Source: Brachybacterium phenoliresistens (GTDB taxonomy: Bacteria > Actinomycetota > Actinomycetes > Actinomycetales > Dermabacteraceae). Taken from it: a stretch of DNA of 64,000 nucleotides. The stretch covers positions 248,001 through 312,000 of the forward strand of contig NZ_KK069989.1 of NCBI RefSeq assembly GCF_000576425.1, in the 5' to 3' direction. Under the pieces are notes generated by a model that ran no database searches, had not been told where the DNA came from, and saw only the letters and a program-made list of their open reading frames with translations. Of this stretch, positions 54,809 to 63,396 are shown in pieces (the first letter of the stretch is position 1; the number at the start of each line of letters is the position of its first letter). A program made the translations under genes and the position numbers.

Positions 54809-55794
54809 GCGCGCGCTCCTGAGCGTCGGGCGAGCATCGTGACCCACAGCTGCGCTCCGACGACCACGAGCACGAGCAGCCCGAACAGGACGGCGGCCGC
54901 GGAGGCGAAGCCGAGCTGGGGGATGGTCGCCGCGAAGGCGTAGCGGTAGACGTAGATCTCGATGATCTCGGTGCTGTAGAAGGGGCCGCCGGCCGTCATC
55001 GTCTGCATGAGGTCGAAGGCGTGGAAGCAGTCCTCGACGGTGAGGACGGTGATGATCGCCAGGAACGGGATCAGCAGCGGCAGGGTGATGTGGCGGAAGG
55101 TCGCCACGGCGCCGGCGCCGTCGATGCGCGCCGCCTCGTACAGGTCCTTCGGGACGGTCTGCAGCGCGGCCAGCCAGTAGATGAGGGTGATCCCGAAGAA
55201 CTTCCACACGTAGATCAGCGCGGCCGTCGGCAGGGCCGTGGCCGAGGACCCCAGCAGGTCGATCGGTCCGAGCCCCAGCAGTCCCGCCAGCACCGAGACC
55301 GGGCCGCTGGCCGGGTCCAGCACGAACCGCATCACCACGCCGACGATGGCGGTGGTGGTGACCACGGGCAGGAAGTACAGGGTGCGGAAGAACGAGGACA
55401 GCGGCAGCTTCGGCGAGTTCAGCAGGATCGCCAGGAAGAACGCGCCGAACACCCGCAGCGGCGTCACGATCAGCATGAACACCACGGTGATGCGCACCGC
55501 GGACCAGAACATCGGGTCCGCCAGGACGGCGCGGTAGTTGTCGATGCCCACGAAGCGCTGGTCGGCGGTGAAGCCGTTCCACTCGACCAGCGAGTACCAG
55601 TAGCTGGCGATCATCGGGTACAGGGTGTACATCCCGTACAGCACGACGGTGGGCAGCAGGAACGCATAGATCCACAGCGTGCGGCGGCGGGCGCGCGCCC
55701 GCTGGCCGGGCCGCCGCGGCCGCTGCGGGGGAGCGAGGCGGGGAGCGGCCGAGGGGGCCTCACGGGGTCGTGCGAGGGCCGGGGTGCCGGTCAC
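54805..55794 (-). CDS. Sugar ABC transporter permease 1 (MalF/UgpA-like)
   Basis: 329 aa from GTG at 55794; GAAGGAGG precedes it, and upstream in-frame sequence is reductase shadow. After a basic Pro/Arg-rich leader (~35 residues): LWIYAFLLPTVVLYGMYTLYP, SLVEWNGFTADQRFVGIDNY, EAA loop KDLYEAARIDGAGAVATFRHITLPLL, and MQTMTAGGPFYSTEI, all typical of CUT1 permeases. Confidence 0.92.
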   Translation of the reverse strand: MTGTPALARPREAPSAAPRLAPPQRPRRPGQRARARRRTLWIYAFLLPTVVLYGMYTLYPMIASYWYSLVEWNGFTADQRFVGIDNYRAVLADPMFWSAVRITVVFMLIVTPLRVFGAFFLAILLNSPKLPLSSFFRTLYFLPVVTTTAIVGVVMRFVLDPASGPVSVLAGLLGLGPIDLLGSSATALPTAALIYVWKFFGITLIYWLAALQTVPKDLYEAARIDGAGAVATFRHITLPLLIPFLAIITVLTVEDCFHAFDLMQTMTAGGPFYSTEIIEIYVYRYAFAATIPQLGFASAAAVLFGLLVLVVVGAQLWVTMLARRSGARA

Positions 55795-55844
55795 GGGGTG
55801 CCTCCTTCCGGGGCGTCGTCGCTGATCAGCGGGAACATGGCTGG

Positions 55845-56702
55845 TCAGCGGATCTGGCTGATGGCGAAGGTCGCCGGGTCGTTGCCGATGCGGTGGCCGC
55901 GCTCGAGGGCATCGATGCGGGCCATCTGCTGCGGGGCCAGGGACAGGCCGCCCACGTCGAGGTTCTCGACCAGCCGGTCCCGGGAGGTGGTCTTGGGGAT
56001 GACCACGTAGCCGTGCTGGATGTGCCAGCGCAGCACCACCTGGGCGGGCGTCGCCCCGAGCTCGGCGGCGATCGCGGCGATCACCGGGTCCTCGAGGTCC
56101 CCGCCCTGGCCCAGCGGCGAGTAGCTCTCCACCGCCACTCCCAGCTCGCGCTGGAGGGCGACGAGATCGGCGCGGGCATGGCTGGGGTGCAGCTCGATCT
56201 GGTTGACGGCGGGCATCACCTGGGCGAGGGCGGCGAGCTCGCGCAGGTGCTCGGGCAGGAAGTTGGAGACGCCGACGGCGCGCACGACGCCCTCGGCGTG
56301 GAGGCGCTCGAAGGCCCGCCAGGTCTCCTGCCACAGCCCCGCGGCCGGGTTCGGCCAGTGGATGAGGTACAGGTCCAGCTGTTCCAGCCCGAGCCGGTCC
56401 AGGGTGTCGGCGGCGGCGCGCAGGGCGGCGTCGTAGCCCTGCTCGCCGTTGCGCAGCTTCGAGGTCACGAACACCTCCTCGCGGGGCAGGCCCGCGGCGC
56501 GCAGGGCCGCGCCGACGCCGGCCTCGTTGTTGTAGGCGGCGGCGGTGTCGACGTGGCGGTAGCCGACCTCGAGGGCGGTCTCCACCACGGGCTGCACCTG
56601 GTCGGGGTCGATCTGGAAGACGCCCAGGCCCAGCTGCGGCACCTCCACGCCCGGGGCGATGAGGGCGGATGCGGTCATCGGGGCGGCGGGGGCCGGGCTC
56701 AT
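55845..56702 (-). CDS. Aldo/keto reductase
   Basis: 285 aa from ATG at 56702, overlapping the GH39 stop by ATGA (a second ATG at 56678 is possible). Catalytic tetrad Asp52, Tyr57 (DTAAAYNNE), Lys82 (VTSKLRN), His115 (LIHWPN); NADPH-binding IPKTTSRDRLVENLDV near the C-terminus. Resembles 2,5-diketo-gluconate-reductase-type enzymes. In this operon it could reduce the sugar released by the glycosidase, for example xylose or arabinose to the alditol; that is inference. Confidence 0.93.
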   Translation of the reverse strand: MSPAPAAPMTASALIAPGVEVPQLGLGVFQIDPDQVQPVVETALEVGYRHVDTAAAYNNEAGVGAALRAAGLPREEVFVTSKLRNGEQGYDAALRAAADTLDRLGLEQLDLYLIHWPNPAAGLWQETWRAFERLHAEGVVRAVGVSNFLPEHLRELAALAQVMPAVNQIELHPSHARADLVALQRELGVAVESYSPLGQGGDLEDPVIAAIAAELGATPAQVVLRWHIQHGYVVIPKTTSRDRLVENLDVGGLSLAPQQMARIDALERGHRIGNDPATFAISQIR

Positions 56703-58429
56703 CGGACGGGCTCCAGCACCAGCAGGGACACGGCCGGCAGCGGCAGCTCGACCGTGAGCTCGAGCATGCCCTCGGCGCCGGCCCGCACCTCGACGGGCTC
56801 GGCGAGCTGCTCGAGGCCCTCGCGGGCATGGATCTGCGCGAGCTGCTCGGGCGAGGGCACCTGCGGGGCGCCGAGCCGCTGCCACACGGTGTGGCTGTTG
56901 GAATGCTCCGCGTCGATGCGGTGATGGGTCAGCCGGTAGGCCCCGGCCTCCAGGCCGCGCACCGTGAGGGAGACCGGGGTGGGGGCATCGGCCGTGCGGT
57001 ACTGGTCGTCGGTGTGGCGCCACACCGCGGCAGCGATGCGGCCGTCCTCGTGCCGGGAGGCGAGCACGTCGACCTCCTCCGGCATGGAGCGGCCCTCCGC
57101 CGCATCCAGCAGCTCGACCCCGTGGGCGGCGTCGCTGGTGGCGGCCAGGCGTCGCGGGCCCAGGTGGGCGAGCAGGCGGTAGGCGTTCAGCAGCGGCTTC
57201 TCGATGCGATCCGCGGTGAGGAAGGCGCGGGTGCCCTCGAAGAACCGCTCGCCCTCGAAGTAGAAGCTCCAGCTGGTGGCCTGCTGGACGTTCGCGCCCT
57301 CGGCCTCGGACAGGTCCAGCAGCTTCTTCATGAGCTTCACCTGGAACACCGGGAAGTACTCGGTGTTCTGGAAGCGGAAGTTGGCGTTGTCGTAGAACGA
57401 GAAATGGGCGGGGACGCCCGCATCGCACTCGTCGATGATCGCCGGCAGGGTGCGGTAGGCGGGGAACTGCGCCATCACCCGCAGCATCGAGCGCACCTCG
57501 TGGAGCATCTTGTGCGCCGAGGGGCTCTGCTGCTCCGGGGCGTCGCCGCCGGTGGGCCCGTACACGCGCCACGGCGTGAAGCTCGAGCCCTTGGTGTGGA
57601 AGGAGACGAAGTCCAGCGGCAGGTCGTGCTCGTCGGTGTAGGCGAGGAATCCGTGCAGGAACTCGGTGCCGCCGCCGGTGACCGCCGGCCCGCCGACCTT
57701 CGCCTGCGGCAGCACGCTGCGCACGCCCTCGACGGTCGCCGCGTACAGCTCGTGGAACTGCTGCGGGGTGCCGCGCCAGTAGAAGATGTCCGGCTCGTTC
57801 CACAGCTCCCACAGCCAGGTGTCGACCTCCTGCGCGCCGTAGCGCTCCAGGCAGTGCGCGGCGACGGCGGCGACGAGATCCCGCCAGCGGTCGTAGTCCC
57901 GCGGCGGGTAGGCCCACTGGCCGGCCTCGTAGGCGGAGTACACGGTGGGGCTGGAGGTGACGGTGAGCTCCTCCGCCTCCGGCGGGAGCAGGTCCTTCGG
58001 GGTGAAGCCGATCTCGACCAGCACATGGTGGCCGCCCTCGACGATCGCGTCGTAGGCCTGGTCGAGGATGGTGAAGTCGTAGGACGGGGTGCCCTCCGCG
58101 TCCTCGTGGTAGACGTTCCCGCTGCCCCAGTGCGGCAGCCCGAAGCCGGATCCCGAGCACAGCGCGTAGTGCGGGCGGATGTGGAATCCGGTCTGGGTGA
58201 GCTCGCCGAAGGTGTTCAGCAGGTGCCGCCCGGTGGGCGTGTACGTCCAGTTGATCTCGTCGAAGCCGACGCTCTCCCACAGCCGGGTCAGGTTCCCGGT
58301 CTCGCGGGCGGCGTCGATCTCCACCCGGGCGGCGGTGACGTGCGGGGCGCTCGGATCGCTGGGGGCGTGGGGCGGGAAGGCCTGGCTGCTGGTGAGGTTC
58401 ACGTGGGTGGGCTGGGCGGTCGTGGACAC
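56699..58429 (-). CDS. Glycoside hydrolase family 39 (beta-xylosidase-like)
   Basis: 576 aa, no signal peptide, so intracellular. Clan-A TIM barrel: acid/base Glu212 in WELWNEPDIFYW, nucleophile Glu334 in AIIDECDAG; N-terminal GFDEINWTYTPTGRHLLNTFGEL and a C-terminal beta domain ending LPAVSLLVLEPVR. GH39 members are beta-xylosidases or alpha-iduronidases; bacterial ones beside sugar importers are usually the former. First gene of the operon GH39-AKR-permease-permease-binding protein. Its promoter is about 330 bases upstream. Confidence 0.9.
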   Translation of the reverse strand: MSTTAQPTHVNLTSSQAFPPHAPSDPSAPHVTAARVEIDAARETGNLTRLWESVGFDEINWTYTPTGRHLLNTFGELTQTGFHIRPHYALCSGSGFGLPHWGSGNVYHEDAEGTPSYDFTILDQAYDAIVEGGHHVLVEIGFTPKDLLPPEAEELTVTSSPTVYSAYEAGQWAYPPRDYDRWRDLVAAVAAHCLERYGAQEVDTWLWELWNEPDIFYWRGTPQQFHELYAATVEGVRSVLPQAKVGGPAVTGGGTEFLHGFLAYTDEHDLPLDFVSFHTKGSSFTPWRVYGPTGGDAPEQQSPSAHKMLHEVRSMLRVMAQFPAYRTLPAIIDECDAGVPAHFSFYDNANFRFQNTEYFPVFQVKLMKKLLDLSEAEGANVQQATSWSFYFEGERFFEGTRAFLTADRIEKPLLNAYRLLAHLGPRRLAATSDAAHGVELLDAAEGRSMPEEVDVLASRHEDGRIAAAVWRHTDDQYRTADAPTPVSLTVRGLEAGAYRLTHHRIDAEHSNSHTVWQRLGAPQVPSPEQLAQIHAREGLEQLAEPVEVRAGAEGMLELTVELPLPAVSLLVLEPVR

Positions 58430-58754
58430 GCGCGGTCACTGCCTTTCGGGAGGGGCTGTCGGGCGTTCTCGGGGGCTGTCGGGGTGGAGCGGCGGTGCTC
58501 GGGGAGCGGTCCGGGCGTCGGTGCCGGGGGCGAGGAGCCCGGGTGCCCTGGAGCTCGGGTGCTCCGGAGCTCGGAGCCGCCGGGTGCGGAGGAGTCGGAG
58601 ACGGAGGACGCGGCATGCACGAGGACGTGGTGCCGGGAACTGCGGTGGTGCCGGAAACCTGGGGTGCTGCGGTCGTGGCGGCTGCTTCGCCGCCGGACGT
58701 GCAGGGCCGATGGGCCCGTCGGAGGGGAGGGGCCCGGTGGGGCCCGTCGACCTG
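58430..58754 (-). other. Long GC-rich leader of the GH39 operon
   Basis: If the promoter at 58761-58790 is used, the mRNA leader is about 325 bases. It has no ORF with a credible start and contains several GAGCTC-type short repeats. No known riboswitch motif recognised. Confidence 0.5.
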
Positions 58755-58760
58755 CCGCTC

Positions 58761-58796
58761 AGCCTAGGGACACGGATTGCAGATTGTCAACAATCT
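58761..58796 (-). promoter_or_regulatory. GH39 promoter with GntR (FCD) operator
   Basis: AGATTGTCAACAATCT (58781-58796) is a perfect 7-2-7 palindrome with the TTGT-N2-ACAA core of FadR-type sites. On the minus strand TTGACA (58790-58785), 18-base spacer, TAGGCT (58766-58761) forms a good promoter whose -35 lies in the operator, so binding would block RNA polymerase. Confidence 0.8.
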
Positions 58797-58844
58797 ACGA
58801 GAACGGGGTGGTTCGGTCGCTGCGACGGCGGGGCGAGGGCCGGG

Positions 58845-58937
58845 ACGACGGCCGGGACGACGGCCGAGCCGACGGCCGGGACGACGGCCGAGCCGACGGC
58901 CGGGACGACGGCCGAGCCGACGGCCGGGACGACGGCG
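58845..58937. repeat. 24-bp tandem repeat
   Basis: Alternating GACGGCCGGGAC and GACGGCCGAGCC half-units give a 24-base period repeated about 3.5 times, between the GH39 promoter and the 3' end of the GntR gene. No coding or protein-binding role evident. Confidence 0.85.
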
Positions 58938-58958
58938 TGGGCGCCGAGCCGGCCGGGC

Positions 58959-59693
58959 TCAGAGACCGGTCTTGCCCTCCGGTCCCGGGCCCGATAGCGG
59001 CCCCGTCTCGTCCGGCCCGTGCTCGAGGGCGCGCATCTTGCGGATCTGCCGCAGCGTCCAGCCGATGTGCTTCTCGATCGCGGCGACGGATGCCTGCGGG
59101 TCGCCGGTGGCCAGGATGTCCCGCATCTCCTGGTGCTCCTGGTGCAGCTTCGCGCGGAAGTCCGTGCGGTCGGTGCGGGCGTTGAGGAACATCGAGACCT
59201 GGCTGCGCAGCATCCCCCAGGTCCGCTCGAGGCGCGCATGATCGGCCGCCGCGTAGACGAGGTCGTGGAACTCGAGGTCCAGGCGCACGTGCTCGTCGCC
59301 CGGCGCATCCGAGGCGATGGTGCGCATCTGCTCGATGACCTCGTCCAGCTGGGCGAGGACGCGGGCGTCGGCGCGCTCGGCGCAGCGCTCCATGGCCAGG
59401 CGCTCGATCGCCAGGCGCAGCGAGTAGATCTCCTCGATGTCCTCGTAGGACAGGGTGATCACCCGCGCCCCGCGGTGCCGCTGCACCTCGACCAGCCCCT
59501 CGCGGCTGAGCAGCGTGATCGCCTCCCGCACCGGTCCGCGGCTGACGGTCATCGACTCCGCGAGCTCGGCCTCCTTGAGGCGCTCGCCGGGGGCCAGATG
59601 GCCGCTCGTGATCATCTCCCGCAGCCGGTCCGCCACCAGCGTGGACAGCGCAGGAGGCGTCGTCATCCCCGCGAGGAGCTTCGACGTCGCCAT
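58959..59693 (-). CDS. GntR-family regulator, FadR/FCD subgroup
   Basis: 244 aa from ATG at 59693 (AGAAGGA upstream). Winged helix: LVADRLREMITSGHLAPGERLKEAELAESMTVSRGPVREAITLL; FCD effector domain with IYSLRLAIERLAMERC, DLEFHDLVYAA (metal-binding Asp/His) and FLNARTDRTDFRAKLHQEHQEM. Faces the GH39 operon from immediately upstream on the same strand, and the perfect GntR-type palindrome at the GH39 promoter is its likely target. Effector probably a sugar acid or sugar derivative (inference). Confidence 0.92.
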   Translation of the reverse strand: MATSKLLAGMTTPPALSTLVADRLREMITSGHLAPGERLKEAELAESMTVSRGPVREAITLLSREGLVEVQRHRGARVITLSYEDIEEIYSLRLAIERLAMERCAERADARVLAQLDEVIEQMRTIASDAPGDEHVRLDLEFHDLVYAAADHARLERTWGMLRSQVSMFLNARTDRTDFRAKLHQEHQEMRDILATGDPQASVAAIEKHIGWTLRQIRKMRALEHGPDETGPLSGPGPEGKTGL

Positions 59694-60001
59694 GCGCGCA
59701 TCCTTCTGCCGGTGGGAAGGGGTGGGGGGTGGGCCTGCGGACGAGTGTAGTGGCGGGGTCGAGGGGCCCGGTCGAGAGGAGGCGCGGCGGCGTCGCCTCG
59801 GGCCGGCCCCGCCCTGCGCGAGCACGAACGGCGGCCTGAGGTCCGCGAACCAGGCAATCGCCTGGCTCGAGGACCTCGGACCGCCGTCTGTGTCCGGTCG
59901 CTGCGGGAAGGGGCCCCTGGCCCGGCGGGCGCTGCCGGATCGGCCGGCCGCGCGCCGCACGTTGGCCGAATCGGCCGCCCAGCGTTCCGCCCGTCGGCTG
60001 A
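59694..60001. other. 308-bp gap between MFS and GntR genes
   Basis: No protein gene; contains the second 97-bp element, listed separately. Confidence 0.65.
59801..59897. repeat. 97-bp structured dispersed element, copy 2
   Basis: Copy of the element at 52081-52177. Stem ACGGCGG-C-CTGAGGTCC with GGACCTCGG-A-CCGCCGT pairs over about 17 positions with one C-A mismatch and one G-U; the inner CCAGGC-AATC-GCCTGG hairpin is kept. Also sits between two minus-strand genes, 104 bases past the MFS stop. Confidence 0.85.
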
Positions 60002-61249
60002 TCAGCCCACCGGCACCTCGGCCGCGACCGGCGCCGCCGCCACGGCCTGCGCCCGCTGCCGCCGGTGCACCAGCAGCGACCAGCTCGCCACGCCGAGGCC
60101 CAGGATCGCCAGCACCACGCCGGTCCAGGCGGGGGCGAGCAGGCCCCAGCCGGCGGCGAGGACGGCCGCGCCCAGCGCCGCGCCCAGGGAGTTGCCGATG
60201 TTCAGCGCCGAGTGGTGCAGGGCCGCCGCGAGCGAGGGGGCGTCCGGCGAGGCGTCCAGCAGGAACAGCTGCAGGGACGGGCCCATCAGCTGCGAGGTCA
60301 CCGCGATCGCGAACAGCAGGATCATGCCGGCGACGGCCTGGTGGGCGACCAGGGCGAACACCGCGAGACTGCCGGCCATGCCGAGCAGCCCCAGGAAGAT
60401 GGTCCCGTAGATGCTGCGGTCCGCCAGGCGCCCGGCGACGAGGTTGCCGATGGTCATGCCGACGCCGAACACGAACAGCGCCAGCGGCACGGCGCCCATG
60501 CCCAGGCCCAGCACGCCGGGCACGATCTCGCCGATGTAGCTGTACACCGCGAACATGCCGCCGAAGCCGATGGCGCCCATGCCCAGGCCCAGCCACACCT
60601 GCGCGCGCTGCAGGGCCCGCAGCTCCCCGCGGATCGAGCCGGTGGCGCCGGCACCCTCGGGCTCGGGCACCAGGCGCCAGATGGCCAGGGTGCTGGCCGC
60701 GGCGATCACCACGACGATCAGGTAGGCGGAGCGCCAGCCGACGGCCTGGCCGAGCGCGGTGGAGGCGGGCACGCCGAGCATCGTCGCGATGGTCAGGCCC
60801 AGCATCACCAGGGACACGGAGCGGGCGCGCTGGTTGGCGGGGGACAGCCGCGCCGCGACCAGGGAGGCGACGCCGAAGAAGGCGCCGTGCGGCAGGCCCG
60901 CGACGAAGCGGGCCGCAGCCAGCACCGTGAAGTCCAGGGCGATCGCCGAGAGCAGGTTCCCCAGGCCGATCAGCGCGATGAGCAGCACCAGCAGCTGGGA
61001 GCGGGGCATCCGCACCGCGGCGATGGTCACCAGCGGTGCGCCGATGACCACGCCGAGCGCGTACAGGGTGATGAGCATGCCGGCCTGCGGGATCGACACA
61101 TCCAGGGAGGAGGCGATCTGCGGCAGCAGCCCCATGCTCGCGAATTCGGTGGTGCCGATCGCGAAGGCGCCCAGCGACATCGCGAGGATGACCAGGCGCA
61201 GGCGGCCGGGGGACAGCGGGGCGGGCGGGGCGACGGAAGGCGAGGTCAC
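60002..61249 (-). CDS. MFS transporter, DHA1 / AraJ-SotB type
   Basis: 415 aa from GTG at 61249 (GGAG upstream). Twelve membrane segments. Begins LVILAMSLGAFAIGTTEFASMGLLPQIASSLDVSIPQAG, a hallmark of AraJ/SotB/NepI-like exporters of the DHA1 drug family; motif A region between segments 2 and 3 reads AVRMPRSQLL. These export sugars, nucleosides or drugs. Position beside a sugar-use regulon suggests sugar efflux, but no direct evidence. C-terminal tail is Ala/Val-rich. Confidence 0.9.
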   Translation of the reverse strand: MTSPSVAPPAPLSPGRLRLVILAMSLGAFAIGTTEFASMGLLPQIASSLDVSIPQAGMLITLYALGVVIGAPLVTIAAVRMPRSQLLVLLIALIGLGNLLSAIALDFTVLAAARFVAGLPHGAFFGVASLVAARLSPANQRARSVSLVMLGLTIATMLGVPASTALGQAVGWRSAYLIVVVIAAASTLAIWRLVPEPEGAGATGSIRGELRALQRAQVWLGLGMGAIGFGGMFAVYSYIGEIVPGVLGLGMGAVPLALFVFGVGMTIGNLVAGRLADRSIYGTIFLGLLGMAGSLAVFALVAHQAVAGMILLFAIAVTSQLMGPSLQLFLLDASPDAPSLAAALHHSALNIGNSLGAALGAAVLAAGWGLLAPAWTGVVLAILGLGVASWSLLVHRRQRAQAVAAAPVAAEVPVG

Positions 61250-61482
61250 GGGGGCTCCAGCGCGGGACGGGGTGTGTGCACGCTGCCGACGCTGGAAGCG
61301 GTGAGGACCCTCCCGATCCTATAGACCGTGGCCGATGGGGTGAAGGGATGCGTGACCCGGTCGAGACGGCGCGGGCCGCCCAGGGCGATCCCGGTACTGT
61401 GCAGGGGAGCCGCTCGCAGACGCCCGGCTCCCGCGAGGACCACCATCGCGCGCCCGCCCGTTCGATCTGATGGGACGCCACC

Positions 61483-61803
61483 ATGGAGCACATCACCGTC
61501 GCCGGCCACCCCGAGCCCGTGGCCATGTCCGCCACCGCCGCCCGGCTCCTGCGGGAGCGGCTGGAGCAGGCCCGAGACCGGCGCGGGGATGCCGACGCCG
61601 AGGCCTACGAGACGCGCATCGGCCAGCGGATCGGCGTGCTGCTCGAGGGCGGCATGGCCAGCATCGACATGGCGACGATGCGCGCGGTCGCGGACTTCGT
61701 GGAGACGCCCGAGGAGCCCGAGGACGCGGAGCCGACGGGCCTGGGCAAGGTGTTCAAGGGCATCAACGAGAGGCTGGAGCGGCGGGGGTATCGCGGACCG
61801 TGA
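61483..61803 (+). CDS. Small protein, unknown function
   Basis: 106 aa. Charged, helical: MSATAARLLRERLEQARDRRGDADAEAYETRIGQRIGVLLEGG, then VADFVETPEEPEDAEPTGLGKVFKGINERLERRGYRGP. No signal or membrane segment. No strong ribosome site; upstream 230 bases to the MFS gene hold nothing else recognised. 46 bases before the next unknown gene on the same strand. Confidence 0.65.
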   Translation: MEHITVAGHPEPVAMSATAARLLRERLEQARDRRGDADAEAYETRIGQRIGVLLEGGMASIDMATMRAVADFVETPEEPEDAEPTGLGKVFKGINERLERRGYRGP

Positions 61804-61849
61804 ACCCGCCGTGCCATAGCCTGGTCGGACCCTGCGGACGGAGGAGACC

Positions 61850-62296
61850 ATGGCGAAGACGAGCAGGTTCAGCGCGGTCCTGAAGGCTGTCGCCTGGATC
61901 GGACCGCTCGCGGTCCAGGCCGTCCGGTCGATCTCGAAGAACCCCGAGCTGCTGGACACCATCAAGGAGCAGGCCACCTGGCTGTCCGGGCTGCGCGGCG
62001 GCACCGGCGACGACCAGCTCGAGACGATCCAGGTGCTGCGCGACCAGGTCGCCTACCTCGCCGATTCCGCCGATGACGACGACGAGGCGCGCAAGGCCAA
62101 GGAGTGGTCCCAGCGTCTGGACCGCTGCGAGCGCGCCGCCCAGATCCTCAAGGCCCCCGGTGCCTCGAAGGCGGACCGGACGGCGCTGACGAAGAAGGTC
62201 AACGCTCTGCGCTCGGAGATCTTCAGCGCGTTCATCACGGAGCAGGCGGAGGACGCCGAGAAGGGCGCCGTCGCCGAGCGCGACCCCGGCGCCTGA
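61850..62296 (+). CDS. Small helical protein, unknown function
   Basis: 148 aa with GGAGGAG before the ATG. Starts MAKTSRFSAVLKAVAWIGPLA, a short amphipathic/hydrophobic helix that could touch the membrane, then a long charged alpha-helical region (ETIQVLRDQVAYLADSADDDDEARKAKEWSQRLDRCERAAQIL). Coiled-coil-like. I cannot assign a family. Confidence 0.7.
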   Translation: MAKTSRFSAVLKAVAWIGPLAVQAVRSISKNPELLDTIKEQATWLSGLRGGTGDDQLETIQVLRDQVAYLADSADDDDEARKAKEWSQRLDRCERAAQILKAPGASKADRTALTKKVNALRSEIFSAFITEQAEDAEKGAVAERDPGA

Positions 62297-62339
62297 GGGG
62301 CGCCGGCTCGCTGCTGAGGGTCCCCGCGGTCCTCCGGGC

Positions 62340-63341
62340 TCAGCCGGCCGCATGCCCCGAGGGCCAGGCGTCGCGGGGGATCTGCTCGGGGGGATCGTGG
62401 GCGTGGGCCTCCCGGAACAGCCGCGGGCTGATCCCCTGGACGGCGCGGAACCGCCGGGAGAAGTACAGGGGGTCCTCGTATCCGACGATCCGTCCCACCT
62501 CGGCCACCGGCAGGGTGGTCGTCGCCAGGAGCTCGCTCGCGCGGGCGATGCGCAGGCGCGTCACGTACGCGACGACTCCTCCGCCGGTCGCGGCGCGGAA
62601 CAGCGCGGCGAAATGGGAGGGGGAGAGCCCCGCGAGCTCGGCGAGCTCGGAGACGACGACCGGATGGTCGAGGTGGTCGCGCAGGTGCGCGAACACGCGT
62701 CGCAGCGGCGCCTGGCGCATCGGCGGCCCGGCGGCGGCATCGGCGGCGAGGTGGGCCAGCACGTTCCCTGCCGCCCCGCTGGTGCGCATCAGGCTCGGCA
62801 GGGTGTCGTCGACCTCCATCGTCGTCAGCACCTCCTCCATGAGCTGCTGGATCCGGGCGCGGTCGTGCAGGTCGATCACGACCGGCCGCCGCCCGCCGTC
62901 GGGCAGCGACGCCTCGAAGGCCCGGGCCTGGGGCCCCGCGGCGTGCATCCAGATGATCGTCCATGGATCATCGGCCATGGATCCGTACCGATGCCCGAGC
63001 TGCGCCGGCAGGACGAGGGCCTGGCCGGCGCGGACGTGCAGGGTCGTGGCGCTGTCGTCCTGCGTGGCCCGGCACCAGCCGCGCCCGGCGGTGCAGACGA
63101 TGACGACGCTCGCCCCGGCGCCGAGCAGCCGCTGCCTGCCGTGGTGGAGGGCATGCGGGAACCAGCCGGCATCGGTGACGAGCAGCTCGCGCGTGATCGG
63201 GGACGCGCCCGCCGCACGGGCGACGGCGGGCGGCAGGATGCGCAGCCGTTCGCCGGGGAACCCCTCGCCGATGCTCACGGGGTCACCGTAGCGCAGCCGG
63301 CCGGTCCGTACGGACGATCGCAGGATCGTCGGATCGTCCAT
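62340..63341 (-). CDS. AraC-family transcriptional regulator
   Basis: 333 aa. N-terminal cupin-like sensor domain (LHVRAGQALVLPAQLGHRYGS; WTIIWMHAAGPQAR), C-terminal double HTH: VVSELAELAGLSPSHFAALFRAATGGGVVAYVTRLRIARASELL, and VAEVGRIVGYEDPLYFSRRFRAVQGISPRLFRE. This XylR/RhaS-like sugar-responsive layout, divergent from the DUF5107-like gene, suggests it activates that gene in response to a sugar. Confidence 0.92.
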   Translation of the reverse strand: MDDPTILRSSVRTGRLRYGDPVSIGEGFPGERLRILPPAVARAAGASPITRELLVTDAGWFPHALHHGRQRLLGAGASVVIVCTAGRGWCRATQDDSATTLHVRAGQALVLPAQLGHRYGSMADDPWTIIWMHAAGPQARAFEASLPDGGRRPVVIDLHDRARIQQLMEEVLTTMEVDDTLPSLMRTSGAAGNVLAHLAADAAAGPPMRQAPLRRVFAHLRDHLDHPVVVSELAELAGLSPSHFAALFRAATGGGVVAYVTRLRIARASELLATTTLPVAEVGRIVGYEDPLYFSRRFRAVQGISPRLFREAHAHDPPEQIPRDAWPSGHAAG

Positions 63342-63396
63342 GCAGGGCGAGAGGATCGTCCTTCCCTCGACCGTCGCCCCTGCCTACGGTCGAGGC
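63323..63396 (+). promoter_or_regulatory. Divergent AraC / DUF5107 control region
   Basis: GGATCGTC occurs three times (63323-63330, 63331-63338, 63353-63360), the first two within the AraC start region. An inverted repeat CCTCGACCGT / ACGGTCGAGG (63365-63374, 63386-63395) abuts the DUF5107 ATG at 63397. TACGGT (63385-63390) could be a -10 giving a leaderless transcript. Confidence 0.45.

Noticed and set aside
58845..58937. CRISPR-like array
   Set aside because: Repeats are directly tandem with no unique spacers, and no cas genes are present.
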